A stretch of 64,000 bases of DNA from Pyrenopolyporus hunteri (GCA_902806595.1 CADCXC010000038.1:1674001-1738000); one strand, 5' to 3'; shown: positions 10,175 through 22,905, numbered from the stretch's first letter. Notes: generated by a model not told the origin, from the sequence alone. Numbers and translations are program-made.

Positions 10175-12016
10175 CTATATAAGGGCGAACTCTCTAGTCG
10201 CGGTATCTTGATCCTGGAACAACGCGAACACGTCTAGGTCATACAGAAAACAATCCCCTATCAACTCGTAGGTATCGTCTTCCCTAGGCCTTAATACGAA
10301 AGGATACTTGCCACCAGGCAAAAAGACCAAGTCGTCGCCTTCTCTCGCGCACGGCGGGGCGAGGCCCATCGAGCCTTTATCGGTGGTGAAGAACTTGCGG
10401 CCATAACATGTCATTTCCATACGGCGGGAAAATCTTTCAAGGTGTTTTCTCCCTGTCTCGTTTAAAACTTCCCGTGATTCTTTCTTGCTTGGCTCATCGT
10501 TGACGAATGCTGGGTCGGCCTTCTCTAACGCACCGGTACCGTACTGCTTGTACCAGATGTGAAACTGGTCGGCTACCGGGGATGATGACGGTCTTGGCTT
10601 TTTGATATACGGGGGGTTGTCGGTCTCAACTACCAGGTCGGCTTCATCGTTCCCCACGAGAGTGTCCGCGAAGGCATCAATTATCGCTTGCGGAAACCTC
10701 TTCTTTGTCAGGCTTAAAGCAAGATTTTCCCATCCAGATAGGAGGGAATTGAAGTTCTCGCTGCCTACTACTACTGTTTCTTTTGCCTCTAGTTCGTCGC
10801 CTAACTTTTCGATCTTTTCGATGAGACGTCCATGGACCGCTAGGATACCGCCGGGCCTAAATTCAAACTCTGGAAGCAGCCTGAGAGGATACTGGATGGA
10901 GTAGCTTGCTGACGCCCCGAATACCCTGGGCAAGGTGCCCACCGGATTCACCACACTGTAATCCGGAACCCAGGACGGAAGACCTCCAATGCGTTTCCTC
11001 TGTGGCCCTAACCATTGAAGAACTTCGAGGCTCTGACTTGATTCGATAACCTTCCGCGTGAAGGCCTGATAAAGTTGGATTAAGTCTTGCCGGTAGTCGA
11101 TGGGAATATCGAACCGTGCGCGCGTATCTAACATCAAGGCGCTAAATATCTTATCTCGAGGGTCATCGGTTCGACAGTGCCTATTCCAGAGGAATATCCG
11201 GCCCAATTGTACACGACGCCAGCGCGAGAGTTCGCGAAGGTGATGTAGGTGTGTGCGACCGTCTGGCCCGTTTAAAGGGTGATAGTATTCCTGTGTAGAT
11301 GGGAAACTAGTGCACCTCATTAAGTCCGGCCATTCGCTCTGATATCGGCCGCATAATATAGTGGCGGCCTTGGTTAAAGCGAGTTCTTGGGCGGATTGCG
11401 TTCTATAAAACCATGATCTTCGGGATAGATGCTGAAAGGCCTCATCTGTTTCTCCTCGGTAATGACACCAATTAAGATGCTTATGTTCGTATCGGCATCT
11501 ATCGAGGTGTTCAAATACGAGATGTGAATTGTCCTCGGTGCTTCCGAGCCATACGAGGAGGCCAGTCGCGTTTTGATAGATCTCACGCAGACGGGAGAGC
11601 TGGTTATTTTCTTCCGTATTATCGGTATCATAATCCTTTCCGTCAAGTCTCTGATTGATACATATAGCATCTGTCCAGAAGAGCTTCGCGCGATCCTCCG
11701 ATCTCACCCGATGCAACGCCGCCCACGTCTCGGAGGGAACGTCAAAAGTCCGCCCATTTAAGGAAATTGGTACCTGAGGTTTCGCCGTGCCTGGCCAGTC
11801 GCAGGAGAGGATCTCGTACTGAGGACTATCATCCAGGCTCACGTGGATGAGCTTGCATCTTATTGGGTCCTGTGGAAGAGACGGCTCGAGCTCAAGAAGC
11901 CTTATGGCGTTATCTTCTATAGGATCGTAACGGAAAGGTGTTCCCGTTTCCTCTAGCCATGGGACGATATCGTCCGCGAAGTCGTCGGCTTGGTTAACCG
12001 ACCTCGTTCCGGCCAT
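10175..12016 (-). CDS. HET-domain heterokaryon incompatibility protein
   Basis: Intronless, 613 residues. HET domains (PF06985) mediate cell death after fusion of genetically different hyphae and act in non-self recognition. The domain spans about residues 50-210: IRLLELEP, YEILSCDWP, FWTDAICINQ, NQLSRLREIYQNATGLLVWL and the QELALTKAATILCG block. Downstream are DPRDKIFSALML, GGLPSWVPDYS and a C-terminal block GSMGLAPPCAREGDDLVFLPGG. These are regularly seen in large single-domain HET proteins. No partner domain (ankyrin, NACHT, WD40) is fused. Oddities: SCDWP replaces the usual SYxWG core, and RTQSAQELAL replaces RxWVxQELAL, so core positions have drifted while the frame stays intact. Whether it is active cannot be told from the sequence. 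Confidence 0.9.
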   Translation of the reverse strand: MAGTRSVNQADDFADDIVPWLEETGTPFRYDPIEDNAIRLLELEPSLPQDPIRCKLIHVSLDDSPQYEILSCDWPGTAKPQVPISLNGRTFDVPSETWAALHRVRSEDRAKLFWTDAICINQRLDGKDYDTDNTEENNQLSRLREIYQNATGLLVWLGSTEDNSHLVFEHLDRCRYEHKHLNWCHYRGETDEAFQHLSRRSWFYRTQSAQELALTKAATILCGRYQSEWPDLMRCTSFPSTQEYYHPLNGPDGRTHLHHLRELSRWRRVQLGRIFLWNRHCRTDDPRDKIFSALMLDTRARFDIPIDYRQDLIQLYQAFTRKVIESSQSLEVLQWLGPQRKRIGGLPSWVPDYSVVNPVGTLPRVFGASASYSIQYPLRLLPEFEFRPGGILAVHGRLIEKIEKLGDELEAKETVVVGSENFNSLLSGWENLALSLTKKRFPQAIIDAFADTLVGNDEADLVVETDNPPYIKKPRPSSSPVADQFHIWYKQYGTGALEKADPAFVNDEPSKKESREVLNETGRKHLERFSRRMEMTCYGRKFFTTDKGSMGLAPPCAREGDDLVFLPGGKYPFVLRPREDDTYELIGDCFLYDLDVFALFQDQDTATREFALI

Positions 12017-12594
12017 TCCAAGTCTTTACAAGGTAAGCGATTCGGTGCTGATAGAAATGCCGTTGGATCTTGTTGAATTTTTGTTGGGATGTTAAGGTAA
12101 GTTTGGAGTATGAATCACTTTTCGAGGAAATGTTGTCGATTAGTTCGCCCTCTTACTCTTACGTGGATAGATCATTGCATGATCCTCGGTGAAACGAGAT
12201 ATTGTATGGTGGGATGTTCCTGTCGAGCGGGGAAAATAAAGCGACCCCTGAATCTCCCAAGACGATCTCACGTGATAATCAATGAGGAATGAGGTCACAT
12301 AGGTAAATATGTACCTAGGTAGGTAGTTATGGCTTCTTTATATTCTTCTTTTTTTATTAGTATAGATTTATATGTGTCAAGGTTGTCGTGTATTTTTGTT
12401 GTTGTTTTTCCTATCACCTCTTGCTTAAGCAGCAGCAGCTGTAGGCTATGATACCCCTAACGCCCCTTCTATTAGGTACCATGCTGTACGCGGGAACTAG
12501 TGCCAAAATCCCGCGCCCCCGCGCCCCTCTACGCTAAACGCCCCGTACCTTTCCCACTGCCATTCACTCCAATCCTCTTTTCTTCCCCTCCACA
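12017..12594. other. Intergenic between HET and GNAT genes
   Basis: Upstream region of the HET gene and downstream region of the acetyltransferase. It includes a TACCTAGGTAGGTA tract near 12310-12325 and a short AGC repeat near 12430. No gene seen. Confidence 0.55.
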
Positions 12595-12624
12595 GCGGAT
12601 GCGAATGCGAATGCGAATGCGAAT
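12595..12624. repeat. GCGAAT hexanucleotide tandem repeat
   Basis: Four exact GCGAAT units preceded by one GCGGAT unit. It lies about 45 bp beyond the stop of the GNAT gene, in its probable 3' untranslated region. Confidence 0.85.
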
Positions 12625-12667
12625 TCAGGACTCGAAGGATACAAGAACGTTGTGACTTAAAACCGTG

Positions 12668-13204
12668 TCATAGATCTTTCATCATCACCCAATCCGTTTG
12701 GATGCAGGTTCCTGTAGCGAATTCAACTTCGCCTATTCTAGCGTAACCCAACCTCTGGTAAAGTCGCTGAGCGCTTTGGTTTTCTTCCCAGACGGTTAGC
12801 CACAGCTGTGTGAAGCCCTCGGCCCTAGCCCTGTCCTCGACGACTGCGATGAGCTTGCTCCCAATACCCTTGCCATGAGCCGAGGTGTCTACATAGAGCC
12901 TCCGTAGCTCTACGCGCGAAGAAGACTCTCGGCTTCGGACGAGTTGCACGAACCCCAAAATCTTGCCGGTCCCGTCGCGGGCCACCAACGTGCTGATGCC
13001 GGTTTTCTGTGCGCTCAGGAGATCCGCCTCCACGGCCTCCGGCGTGTACGTCGACGCGAGGTAATCAGCCAAGTCATTCTCCGGAACGCAGAAACCGGAG
13101 GCTGCGGTGAACGTATTGGCGCCGATCAAAGCTATCGCGGCGGCGTCGGACGGCAGCGCATCGCCGATTGTCACGTCGTGGGTCGTCTTGGCCTGCGAAG
13201 CCAT
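12668..13204 (-). CDS. GNAT family N-acetyltransferase
   Basis: Single exon, 178 residues, the usual size of a stand-alone GNAT domain. It transfers an acetyl group from acetyl-CoA to an unidentified amine. Marks in order: a beta-strand/helix start VTIGDALPSDAAAIALIG, the strand ILGFVQLVR, then ELRRLYVDTSAHGKGIGSKL (about 99-118), which contains the acetyl-CoA pyrophosphate-binding Q/R-x-x-G-x-G/A motif. NQSAQRLYQRLGYARIGE follows (about 144-161), the typical motif B helix with LGY/F turn. The start ATGGCTTCGCAG is the first in-frame Met before the domain. Substrate cannot be inferred, and the HET neighbour gives no functional clue. Confidence 0.88.
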   Translation of the reverse strand: MASQAKTTHDVTIGDALPSDAAAIALIGANTFTAASGFCVPENDLADYLASTYTPEAVEADLLSAQKTGISTLVARDGTGKILGFVQLVRSRESSSRVELRRLYVDTSAHGKGIGSKLIAVVEDRARAEGFTQLWLTVWEENQSAQRLYQRLGYARIGEVEFATGTCIQTDWVMMKDL

Positions 13205-15978
13205 ATCGCGCGGGTGTCGGGAGCTAGGTTGAACGGTGTAGACGACGAAGGAGGAGAGGGGTTATCTGCGACTAATCGACCAGTCTGCTACGGAGCTACC
13301 CAAGATGTGGTTTGAAGAGGAAACGGGCAGTTCTGGCATCACGCGAAAGCTATTAAATACCTACGTTCTAGCGGACAGCCCGGTTTTCGGGCCCCCGAGA
13401 CTCTATCATGTCTTCTAAAGGCTGTCACTTAGTCATAATCTTTCCCTATACGACAATTTAGGCGAGTAGGCTATGGCAGCTAGTCTACCTTATAGTAACA
13501 GTCCAATGCGCGAAGGATGGCGGCGCGCCCTCCGACCTGTCAAAATATCCCAATTGGGGAAGTTAAAAGATCCGGACCCTTGAGTAGAAATCATTGGAAT
13601 GACATTGAAAAAAATTCAACATGACTCAAGCATGTAACGGAGGAATTCGATCTTACATAGGGACATACACACATAAACTTCGAGGTAACTATGCCACCCA
13701 ATCGCTCACGTTCCTTTCTAATGTTAAAGAAGCTGACCATGACACAGCCACATAAGAATTGCGGGCTTAAGGGAAGAAAAAAAAAAAAAAAACTACAATA
13801 CCTCGCTATTCCAGGTACTAGAGTCCCGGCACCGCCGAGTCTCTTAGGGCCATGTAGGTTCCCAATCTGAACGTTACATATCATATGCGTGCCCGACAGA
13901 CTTTATCCTTCTTCCTATCACCTACCAATATTCCTCACCCAACATTCTTGTTTCTATGCGTGATGACCATCTCCTCCTTTCCTTAATAGCGACGCAGAGA
14001 TATCTCCATCTTGTCATCATTCCTCACGAATTATGCCTTCGCAGATTGCAGCCGGGACAAGCTCACTCCGCGACGGTATCAGCCCCGATATCCGAGTTAA
14101 TGAGTTAGGGCTGAGTATCTCGAACACAGAGACATCGCTCTTGAGTTTGCGGAACACATGGCTACGGATTTCCACCGACCTAGAAAAAGTCCACGTCCTT
14201 AAGAAACACGGTATATAGAGTTAATGGCCCCGCTACCTCGGGCTCATATGCTTTACACTACTGGCCAGAGGTTGTTTTGTCGAAAAGACTGTCCTGTAGC
14301 ACGCAATATTAACTCCCACCGCTAAAAAGCTAGGGACTGTTGCGATGTTACTTACCAATTCAAGTACCCCTCTAACCAATCGTTGGGCGCTAAACTAACC
14401 CCTCTTCAGGTTAAGGAACACTTCCACCAGTTTTGGCCGGTAGCTAACATCCAACACCTGCCTCTGGTATTATGCCCTCAAAAGTATATCGAGTAATAGA
14501 ACTAGCATATAAATTAGGATAATCGCTCTATATAGGATACACGTTGAAAGAACTGAAACAGGATCCAACAACCAACCAACAAATTCATCGTAATATAATT
14601 TGATGGTGAATAGCAGACGATCTTCAGACTTACGAAAATGGCCAAGGCCCCCTGATGCAAGAGACAGGTATACCCTCATGAAGTATTCCGGTGACCTTAC
14701 TTTGCCCAGTAAATAGCAAATCCCTACGGACTCGATCCTCATCCCAACTTTCTAGATGATTTATTAAAATAAGGACCATTGGGTTAATTCGCACGTCTTT
14801 GACTCCGACCAGTAGACAGACAATTCGGTGGATAGAAGAGGCATCGCTGAGCTGTCACACCCTTTACCCGTGGGTGCGCGGGGTTATTCAGGGGTACGAT
14901 GTGGCGGGGCTCGAGTTCAAATTGATGCTCACTGATCTCAAAGATACAAGAAAGCGGCCTATTGAGTATTCATCTGCTCTCTAGGTTTCTATGTGGTGGC
15001 CACGGCGCACGAAAGAACGGCATGGCCTTTAAATTCGAAATCAATCGAGTGCGCAAACGGTGTGAATGGGAATTTGAGTGGAAAAAAGATTGGCTGAGGT
15101 GGAAGACTCGCGGTGCCTCGCCCGCCATTGATGCCCGTGTAGTATGCTTACACCGAGATTCAGAGTTCCTTCAGTCGTCCCTGGCTCTTACCTCTAGCAG
15201 ATAAATAAATACCTAGGTGATAAATGGCGAATGGCATAATAATCAAAAATGTTCCCCCCTACCCGTATTGCTTCCGCAGCTTCATTAACGACCATAAATA
15301 TAACTTCGGATGTGAATGCTAACGGCAACTCTCACCGTCCTCCATCCAAGCCTATCTAGTACCCAGAACACCACTAATTGTCTTAGCGAAGACGCTCGGG
15401 GGTTGGTCCTCTTCTGAGGGAACATCCCAATTTGGAAATTTCCCAAATAGGACATATTCTTCGCATCACTCACTAAAACGCCACACACATTCCGAAACGC
15501 CGGAACCACACCACGGCAAAGGATCCCAAGCGTCTCCCATGGGTTTCAACTTAATCTGGGCGGTTAGAAGGCGGGCTGAGTGCTAACTATATAGAGTCCT
15601 AGATCCTCGAGAATCTCCAGAAGAACATAGTGGAAAGAGCTAAGCGTACCTACCGGCGCATCAAGGGAGCGTTTCTAAATATGGTCAAGTGCTGAACGGC
15701 TGGGTCTGAGATGTTGTTCATCGGAAATTCGTATATATATACTGTCGTTATAATTGTAGGCGAATGCTATAGTATCTATTCTTATTACTAAAAAAACTGT
15801 TAACAGCTAGAGAAGCTGTCGTTGTTGTGTATCTAATAACAAAAAGGACGAAACTAAGGAAGGGAATTTACCTTCTTCAGTACAGCACAATCAATAGGTG
15901 CCCATGTCTAGCGGTGCCCGGTACTTTATTTCAAATGGACCATTATAATTATTAGGTTTCGGTGCGTACCCCACTATA
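13205..15978. other. Intergenic flank left of the AT-rich island
   Basis: No supported gene. It holds a 16-nt A-run (13777-13792) and scattered short frames without family marks. Composition is moderately AT-rich from about 14,300 and grades into the AT island. Confidence 0.55.
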
Positions 15979-17476
15979 TTACAGCGCTCCTCGCAGGAGT
16001 TATCACTATATTTAACGGGTTACCCAACCGGAGCTTAATAACGCCCCGTAGCAATTAAACAAATAAATTTTTAATAAAAGCACTTTAAAAAACATTTAAT
16101 ACTTAATATAATACTTATATATATATTAGGTAAATACCTTTTTTATTAAATTAAAGTTATCATTAAAATATTTTATATTTAACGTTATAATATTTATTAA
16201 TAAAATATACGTTAAAACGTAAAATATATATTAATTAATATACGTCGAATTGTAAAAAAATTTTTCGTTAAATCGTTAAATCGAAAATATTTTAAATTTT
16301 TAAATTAAAAAATTTATTTTAATTATAAAAGTACGTTAAAATTATAAAAAATTATAACGTATACAATTATTATAAAATTAATTAATTATATAATTTTTAA
16401 TTAATTTTTTATAATTATAATTTAATAAAATTATATTTTTAAATAATAAAACATTAAAACATTAAATATTAATTTTTATTAAAAATAATTAATATATATT
16501 ATTTTATATAAATTAATATATAAAAATATAAAATAAAATTTTATTTATATCGTTTTTTTTTTAATTATTAAAATAATAAAAAATATTTTAAAAATTATAA
16601 AAATATTTTAATTTTAATTTTAAAAGTTAAAAAATTTTTTTATTATATTTTAAATTTATTAAAAAATAAATTAAATTATTAATATAAATTTAAAAAATTA
16701 AATTAATTAAATTATTTATTAATTTTTTAAAAATATTATTTTTAAATTAATAAATATTAATAAAATAATATAACGTTAAAATAACTTTTGTTTTAATATA
16801 TCGTCGTATATTATTAAAATTTTAAAAAAACTTTTAAATAATAATATAAATAAATTACGTCGTTAAAAATAATTTTAAATAATAAAAAATAATCAAATTA
16901 ACGTATAATAATTTTATCGTAATTATTTCAAATTAATTATTAAAAAAATCGCAAAATATATCGATTTTAATTTTAATTAAATTTAATATATTTTTAAAAA
17001 TTTATTTATATTTAAAAAAAAAATCTTAAAAAATTACATAATTATATTATACGATAAAAAAATAACTTTTTATAAATTTTTATAAATTAATCGATAATAT
17101 CATTATATATTATAAAACGATTTACGATTATTAATATTTAAAATAATTTATTACGATATTATCGTCGTTAATTATATAATATAAGAAATAAAATTTAATC
17201 GTAAAATTCGAAATCGTATAAAATTACTTTTAATCGACGAAAACTTCGAATATAAAATATTATTTTACGAAAAATAATTTAAAATTTAATTAACGTTAAA
17301 AAATTAATTAATTAAAAATTTTATATTTAATAATAAAATATTTTATATAAATTAATTATATTTTCGTTAATATATTATAATTTATAAATACGAAAATAAA
17401 ATTACCTTCGAATTATTATAAAATTAAAATTTTTATAAATAAATATTTTAAAATTATTTTTAAAATAATTATTAAA

Positions 17477-17753
17477 TTAAAACAAAAATTTTAAAATAAA
17501 AATAAAAAAAATATTTAAATTTATAAGTCGTAAATAAATTTTTACGTTTTTATTATTTAAATATAACGTTTAATTAATAAAAAATAAATTTAATAAAAAT
17601 AAAAAAATGTATATATATAACATAATTAATTTACTATTAAAAAATTTATTAAATTATAATTTATAAAAAAAATTAAAAAAAATTCGAGTTAAAATATATT
17701 AATCGATAAAATAATTATATATTATAACCTTTAAAATACCCGTTTTAATTTAT
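17477..17753. repeat. Left LTR-like direct repeat
   Basis: Left member of the pair. It runs from TTAAAACAAAAATTTTAAAA to CCCGTTTTAATTTAT; beyond this point the two copies diverge abruptly. It may start as TA, compatible with an LTR terminal TG mutated by RIP. Confidence 0.72.
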
Positions 17754-20700
17754 ATTTTTTTAGATATAATAGTAATAATTTTATAACGTTATATTTATAA
17801 TTAAAATTAAATTAACGTTTTAATTTAAAATTTATAAATTTAAATTTACCGTTTAAATTTTATATTAAACTTTAATTTTATTAATTTAATAAAATTACTT
17901 TTAATTATAATTTTTTTAAAAGTTAAATATATTTTAACGTTTTAACATTTTACTTTTATTTTTAACCGTATTTTTTCGTTTTTAACGGTAATTTATTAAT
18001 TGTAATTGTTTTAATTTTTTTAAATTTATAAAAATATTATTATAAATTTAAAACTTAAAACTTTAAAAATATCGTTAATTTAACGATATAAATAAAAGGT
18101 AAATTTTTTAATATATATTATAATTTTTACGAATTTAAATTTCGAAATAAATTTTAAAAATAAAAAATTATTATATTTAATTATAATAAAAATTTTAAAA
18201 ATTATAAAAACTTTAATTTTAAATTTAAATCTTCATTTAAACGTATTTATTAATATTATTATAATAAAAATATTTTTTATTAATAAATTTTTAAATTTAT
18301 TAAAAAATATATTTTCGCTTTAATTTTAAAATTAATATAATGAATTTTTATCGTTATTACTTTTTAACATAAATATTTTTTTAAATTTTTACTTTATAAA
18401 AAAATAACTTATAAATAATTATTTTATAAATAATTATTTTATAAATAAACGCTTTATAAATAATCCAAAATTTTAAAACTATTTAAATAATTTATTAAAT
18501 TTTATTAATACAATAAATTTATTTTAATTCGAAGTTTTATAATTAATAAATTTAATTATAAAATTAAATCGTATAAAAAATCTTTTAATTATTTATAAAC
18601 GTTAATTAATAAATTTAATATTATATTTTATTAAACTTTTAAACAATTAAATACACTATAATAAAATTTTTACAATATATTAAATTTAAATTTTAAAGCT
18701 TATAATAAATCTATTAATTATTATAAAAAACGAAATAAATTTTCGATTTAATTATAATTTAACTTATATACTTATATAATAAAATATTAAATATATAAAA
18801 AAATTTAAAATATTATAAAATTTAAATATAACGTTTATAATAAAATTTAATAATAATAATAATTTTTTATACGTTAAATATAAAAATAACATTAATTAAT
18901 AATTATAACTTTAATTATTTTTTTAAATAACTCCGTCGAAATAAACCGTTGTAAAAAGTTTTTTTATACGTTCGATATTTACTTTTTTAATTTAAGTTTT
19001 TTATAAATAAAATAAAACGTATATAATTTTATTTAAACTTTTTATTAACGTATTAAAATAATAAATTTATTATTATTCGAAAACGTAAATAATCGAATAA
19101 AAATATTAAAATTTTAAATTTAATTTTTTTTTTTTTCGATTAAAATTATTTAAATAAATATAATTTAATAAAAGTAAATTTTTTAATTTAATAATTTTAA
19201 TAATCACTTTATTAATTATATTAAAATTTTTTTTAATTACGTATTATAAAAATTATAATAACCTTTTTATAATTATTATTTTAAATATAAATCTATCGAT
19301 AATTATCGTTAAAAAAAACTTTATAACATTTAAAAATAATTATTATTTATTATAATAAACGTTTAAATTTATTATTAAATTTAATATTATTTCGTTTTTT
19401 TAAAACTTTTAATTAATATTAAATAATATTTATTAATTTTTAATTACTTTTTTTACGATTTTTAACTTTTTATTAAAAAGTATTATAATATAAATTATTA
19501 ACGTAATTTTAAAATTAAAAACTTTTTTATAAAAAACGTTATTTTTATATATATTTTTTAATAATTTTCGAATTTTTTATATGTTTTTAAACCGTATATT
19601 TTTAATATTATTAATAAAATATTTAACGTTAAAAATTATTATAAATATTTTTTTAATGATAAATTAAATAATAATGTGATATTTTTATATAAAATTACTT
19701 CGAAAAATAAAATACGATGTCGTATATATAATTAAAATTTAAATATTTTTTTTAAATTTTTATAATTATAATTTAAATTAAAAATAACTTTTTAATACGT
19801 AATATTTATAATCGAAGTTTAAAATTTTTTAATTAATTTTAAAAAATTATTTACATTTTAATTATATAAATTAAATAAATAAATTTAATTAATTAAATAA
19901 TTTATATAATTAATAAATTTTATTATTTTCGCAAAGTTTTTTCGTTTTTTTATTTTTTTTTTTTTTATTTTTTTTTTAAATTTTATTTATTTTTTAAAAA
20001 ATACGTTATCATTAATTATACCGTTAAAACGTAATAACGTAAAATTTATAACGTTTAATTTAAAAGCTTTTATAAAATATAATAAAACGTTATAAAATAA
20101 TTTAAAAAAATAAATATTTTAATTAATAATCGACGGCATTATTAATTACATTTAAATAAACTTTTAACGTAAATCGATAATATTATTAATTTAATTTTTA
20201 ATAGTTTTAATTAAATCGTTATAATTTATGTTTTTTAAATCGTTATAATTTATTTTAAAATAAAATTAAATAATATTTATAATCGATTTTTTATCGATTT
20301 AATTTAATAATAAAATTATCTAATTACCGAATTTTTCGTTATTTAATTTTTTCATTAATATTTAATATTTTATAATTAAAACGTTTATATAATAAAAATT
20401 CGAAAAAATCAAATTTTATTCGAAAACTTTAAATTACTTTTTAATTAATAAACATTATTTCGAATCGTCAACTTTAAAATATTTTTTTAATTTAATTTAA
20501 ACGTTTTTTTAAAAAGTAATTTTTTTAACGATAAATTTTACGATTTTTTTTAAAGTACGCGTTTTAATTTAATATAAAAATTTTCGAAAAATATTTTTTT
20601 CTAACGTACGTATTTTAAAAAAAATCCAATCGAAGTTTTTTATTTATTTAATAACGTTATATTCGTTAAATTAATATTAAAAGTAATTTTCAAATTTCGA

Positions 20701-22050
20701 TAAAAAAGTTAATATATAATAAATAAACATTTTAAAAATAATAATAAATTTTATAAAACCGTTAATTTAATAATTAACGTTTAAAACACAAATAATTTTA
20801 TTACCGTTAAAATTACCGTCGTTAATTATTAAAAATATATTTTTAAAATTTATTTTTTCGAGGGTTTTAAACGTATATATTTTAAATAATTTTTTATTAA
20901 AATTATTATTAAAAAATTTATTATAAAACGTAATAAATTCATTAAATTTAATTAAAAAACTACGAAATTTTTAAAATTTAAAATTTTTAATATATTTTTT
21001 AAAATTAAAAGTAATAATTAAAAAAAATTATAATAAAAATTTAAAAAATGTTTTTATTTTTTAAATAAAAATTTTTAAATTTTATATAAAAATTATTTTT
21101 AATATTTTAAAATAATAAAAATAATAATAAATAATTTTTTTAAATTATATTTTTTAAAATTCGTAAATTACGTCGATATATATACTTTAATCGATTATAA
21201 AAAATTTATTATTTAAAATTTTTAAAACTTTTAATTAATTTTTTTACTTTATTATTTTAACCTTAATATATTATAATAACGTTAAAACGATAACAAAAAT
21301 TATTATTAAAATAACTTTTAAAAACGTTTATAATATTTATTAAATAATTTATATAATAATTTATTTTAAAGTAATAAAAAAACTTAAAACAATACTTTTA
21401 TATCGATTTTTTTATAAATATTTTAAATATTTAATAAATATAATATAAAACGTATATAATTTACCCCGTATTTTTATTAATGTTCGATATTTTTTAATAT
21501 TAATTACGTAAACTATTTTATTAACGATTTTTAATTCATTAAATAAAATTTTTAAATTAAAATTTATATCGATATTATAAACTTTTTTTAATATTTCGAA
21601 TCGATTAAATAATTTAACGCGTAAATTTTAAATTTATATATTTCTATATTTTTCAAATTATAAATTATTAAATTTTTAAATTTTTGAATATTTTTAAATA
21701 TTTTTAAAAATTTTTAAATATTTTAAATTTTTAAACGTTTTTAAATTTTCATTTTATATTTTTAAACTTTAATTTTAAAAAATCTCATTAATTAATAAAT
21801 TATTAAAAGGTAAATATTATATAAATTTCGAGGAATTTTAATTAAAAGTTATAAATAATTTTATTTTTAATTTAAAAAACATTATAATTTTTTAAATTTT
21901 CGAAATTTTTAACATTTTTATTTACTTCCTATTAAAAAATTTTCATTTATAACTTTATTTTATTTAAACTTATATCGTTGTAATTAATATATATCGATTC
22001 TTTTAAAATTAAAGTTATAAATTTAAATTTCGTAATAATCGTTAAATAAA

Positions 22051-22327
22051 TTAAAACAAAAATTTTAAAATAAAAATAAAAAAAATATTTAAGTTTATAA
22101 ATTATAAATAAATTTTTACGTTTTTATTATTTAAATATAACGTTTAATTAATAAAAAATAAATTTAATAAAAATAAAAAAATATATATATATAACGTAAT
22201 TAATTTATTATTAAAAAACTTATTAAATTATAATTTATAAAAAAAATTAAAAAAAATTCGAGTTAAAATATATTAATCAATAAAGTAATTACGTGTTACG
22301 ACCTTTAAAATATTCGTTTTAATTTAT
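22051..22327. repeat. Right LTR-like direct repeat
   Basis: Right member of the pair, same orientation. It keeps CpG or CpA where the left copy has TpA at some sites (e.g. ACGTGTTACG at 22291-22300) and the reverse at others, so both copies were mutated independently. Confidence 0.72.
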
Positions 22328-22905
22328 TATAAAAACTTTTATTTTATATAATTAAAAAACGATAAAAATATTAATTTCGAAAAATATTATTAATATATAT
22401 TATTATTTATACGAAAATTTTTAAATAATTTTTTAAATTTTACGATATTTTAATATAATAATATATCGACGTATATAATTTAATCGACGATATAATATAT
22501 AAATTAATTAAAAATATACGTTATAAAATAATTTTCGAATAATTTTGATTTAAATTTTATAAAATACGTATAAATATAAATAAAAAATTAATTAAATATA
22601 TATTATAATATCGAATTTTTAAATACGATATAATTAAAAAAAACTTTTATAATTATTTAATATATAATTTTTAAAAATTTATTTAAATTATTATTATTAT
22701 CGATATATAAAAAAATTCGAAAATATCGTAATATCGATAATAAATAATTACGATAATTAAATAATTAAATAATAAAAGTATTTTTACATATAAATTTATA
22801 TAAAATAATATATATTAATTATTTTAAATATAATTTAATGCTTTAATATTTTACGCTTTATTATTTAAAAACATGATTTTATTAAGTTATATAAAGTTTA
22901 CAGCG

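Larger units (their letters stand above)
17477..22327. mobile_element. RIP-destroyed LTR retrotransposon, about 4.85 kb
   Basis: Two direct repeats of about 277 bp (17477-17753 and 22051-22327) keep a constant 4,574-bp offset without a single indel. By eye they differ at about 17 positions, every one a C/T or G/A transition. Two same-orientation terminal copies around roughly 4.3 kb of interior match the architecture of a small fungal LTR retrotransposon, and transition-only divergence matches RIP. No gag or pol frame survives, so class (copia or gypsy) and orientation are unknown. I could not fix a target-site duplication or primer-binding site because the flanks are equally AT-rich. Confidence 0.7.
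15979..22905. mobile_element. AT-rich island of RIP-degraded transposon DNA
   Basis: From about 16,050 to 22,880 the sequence is almost wholly A/T, with no coding frames on either strand. Over long runs CpA and TpG are nearly absent while TpA is abundant. Remaining C/G sits mostly in CpG, with some CpT/ApG. That is the footprint of RIP, which mutates CpA to TpA in duplicated DNA. The 8-mer TTACAGCG occurs at both outer edges (15979-15986 and 22898-22905). A small perfect hairpin, CTCCT-CGC-AGGAG, lies at 15987-15999. The block contains at least one nested LTR element; the flanking AT DNA (about 16,050-17,476 and 22,328-22,880) is presumably older RIPped repeat of unknown class. It is too short and too bounded to call a centromere. 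Confidence 0.85.

Noticed and set aside
16050..22880. AT island as centromere or mitochondrial insertion
   Set aside because: Fungal RIPped centromeres are far longer. No mitochondrial genes, tRNAs or rRNA are visible, and the transition-only LTR pair explains the block as transposon DNA.
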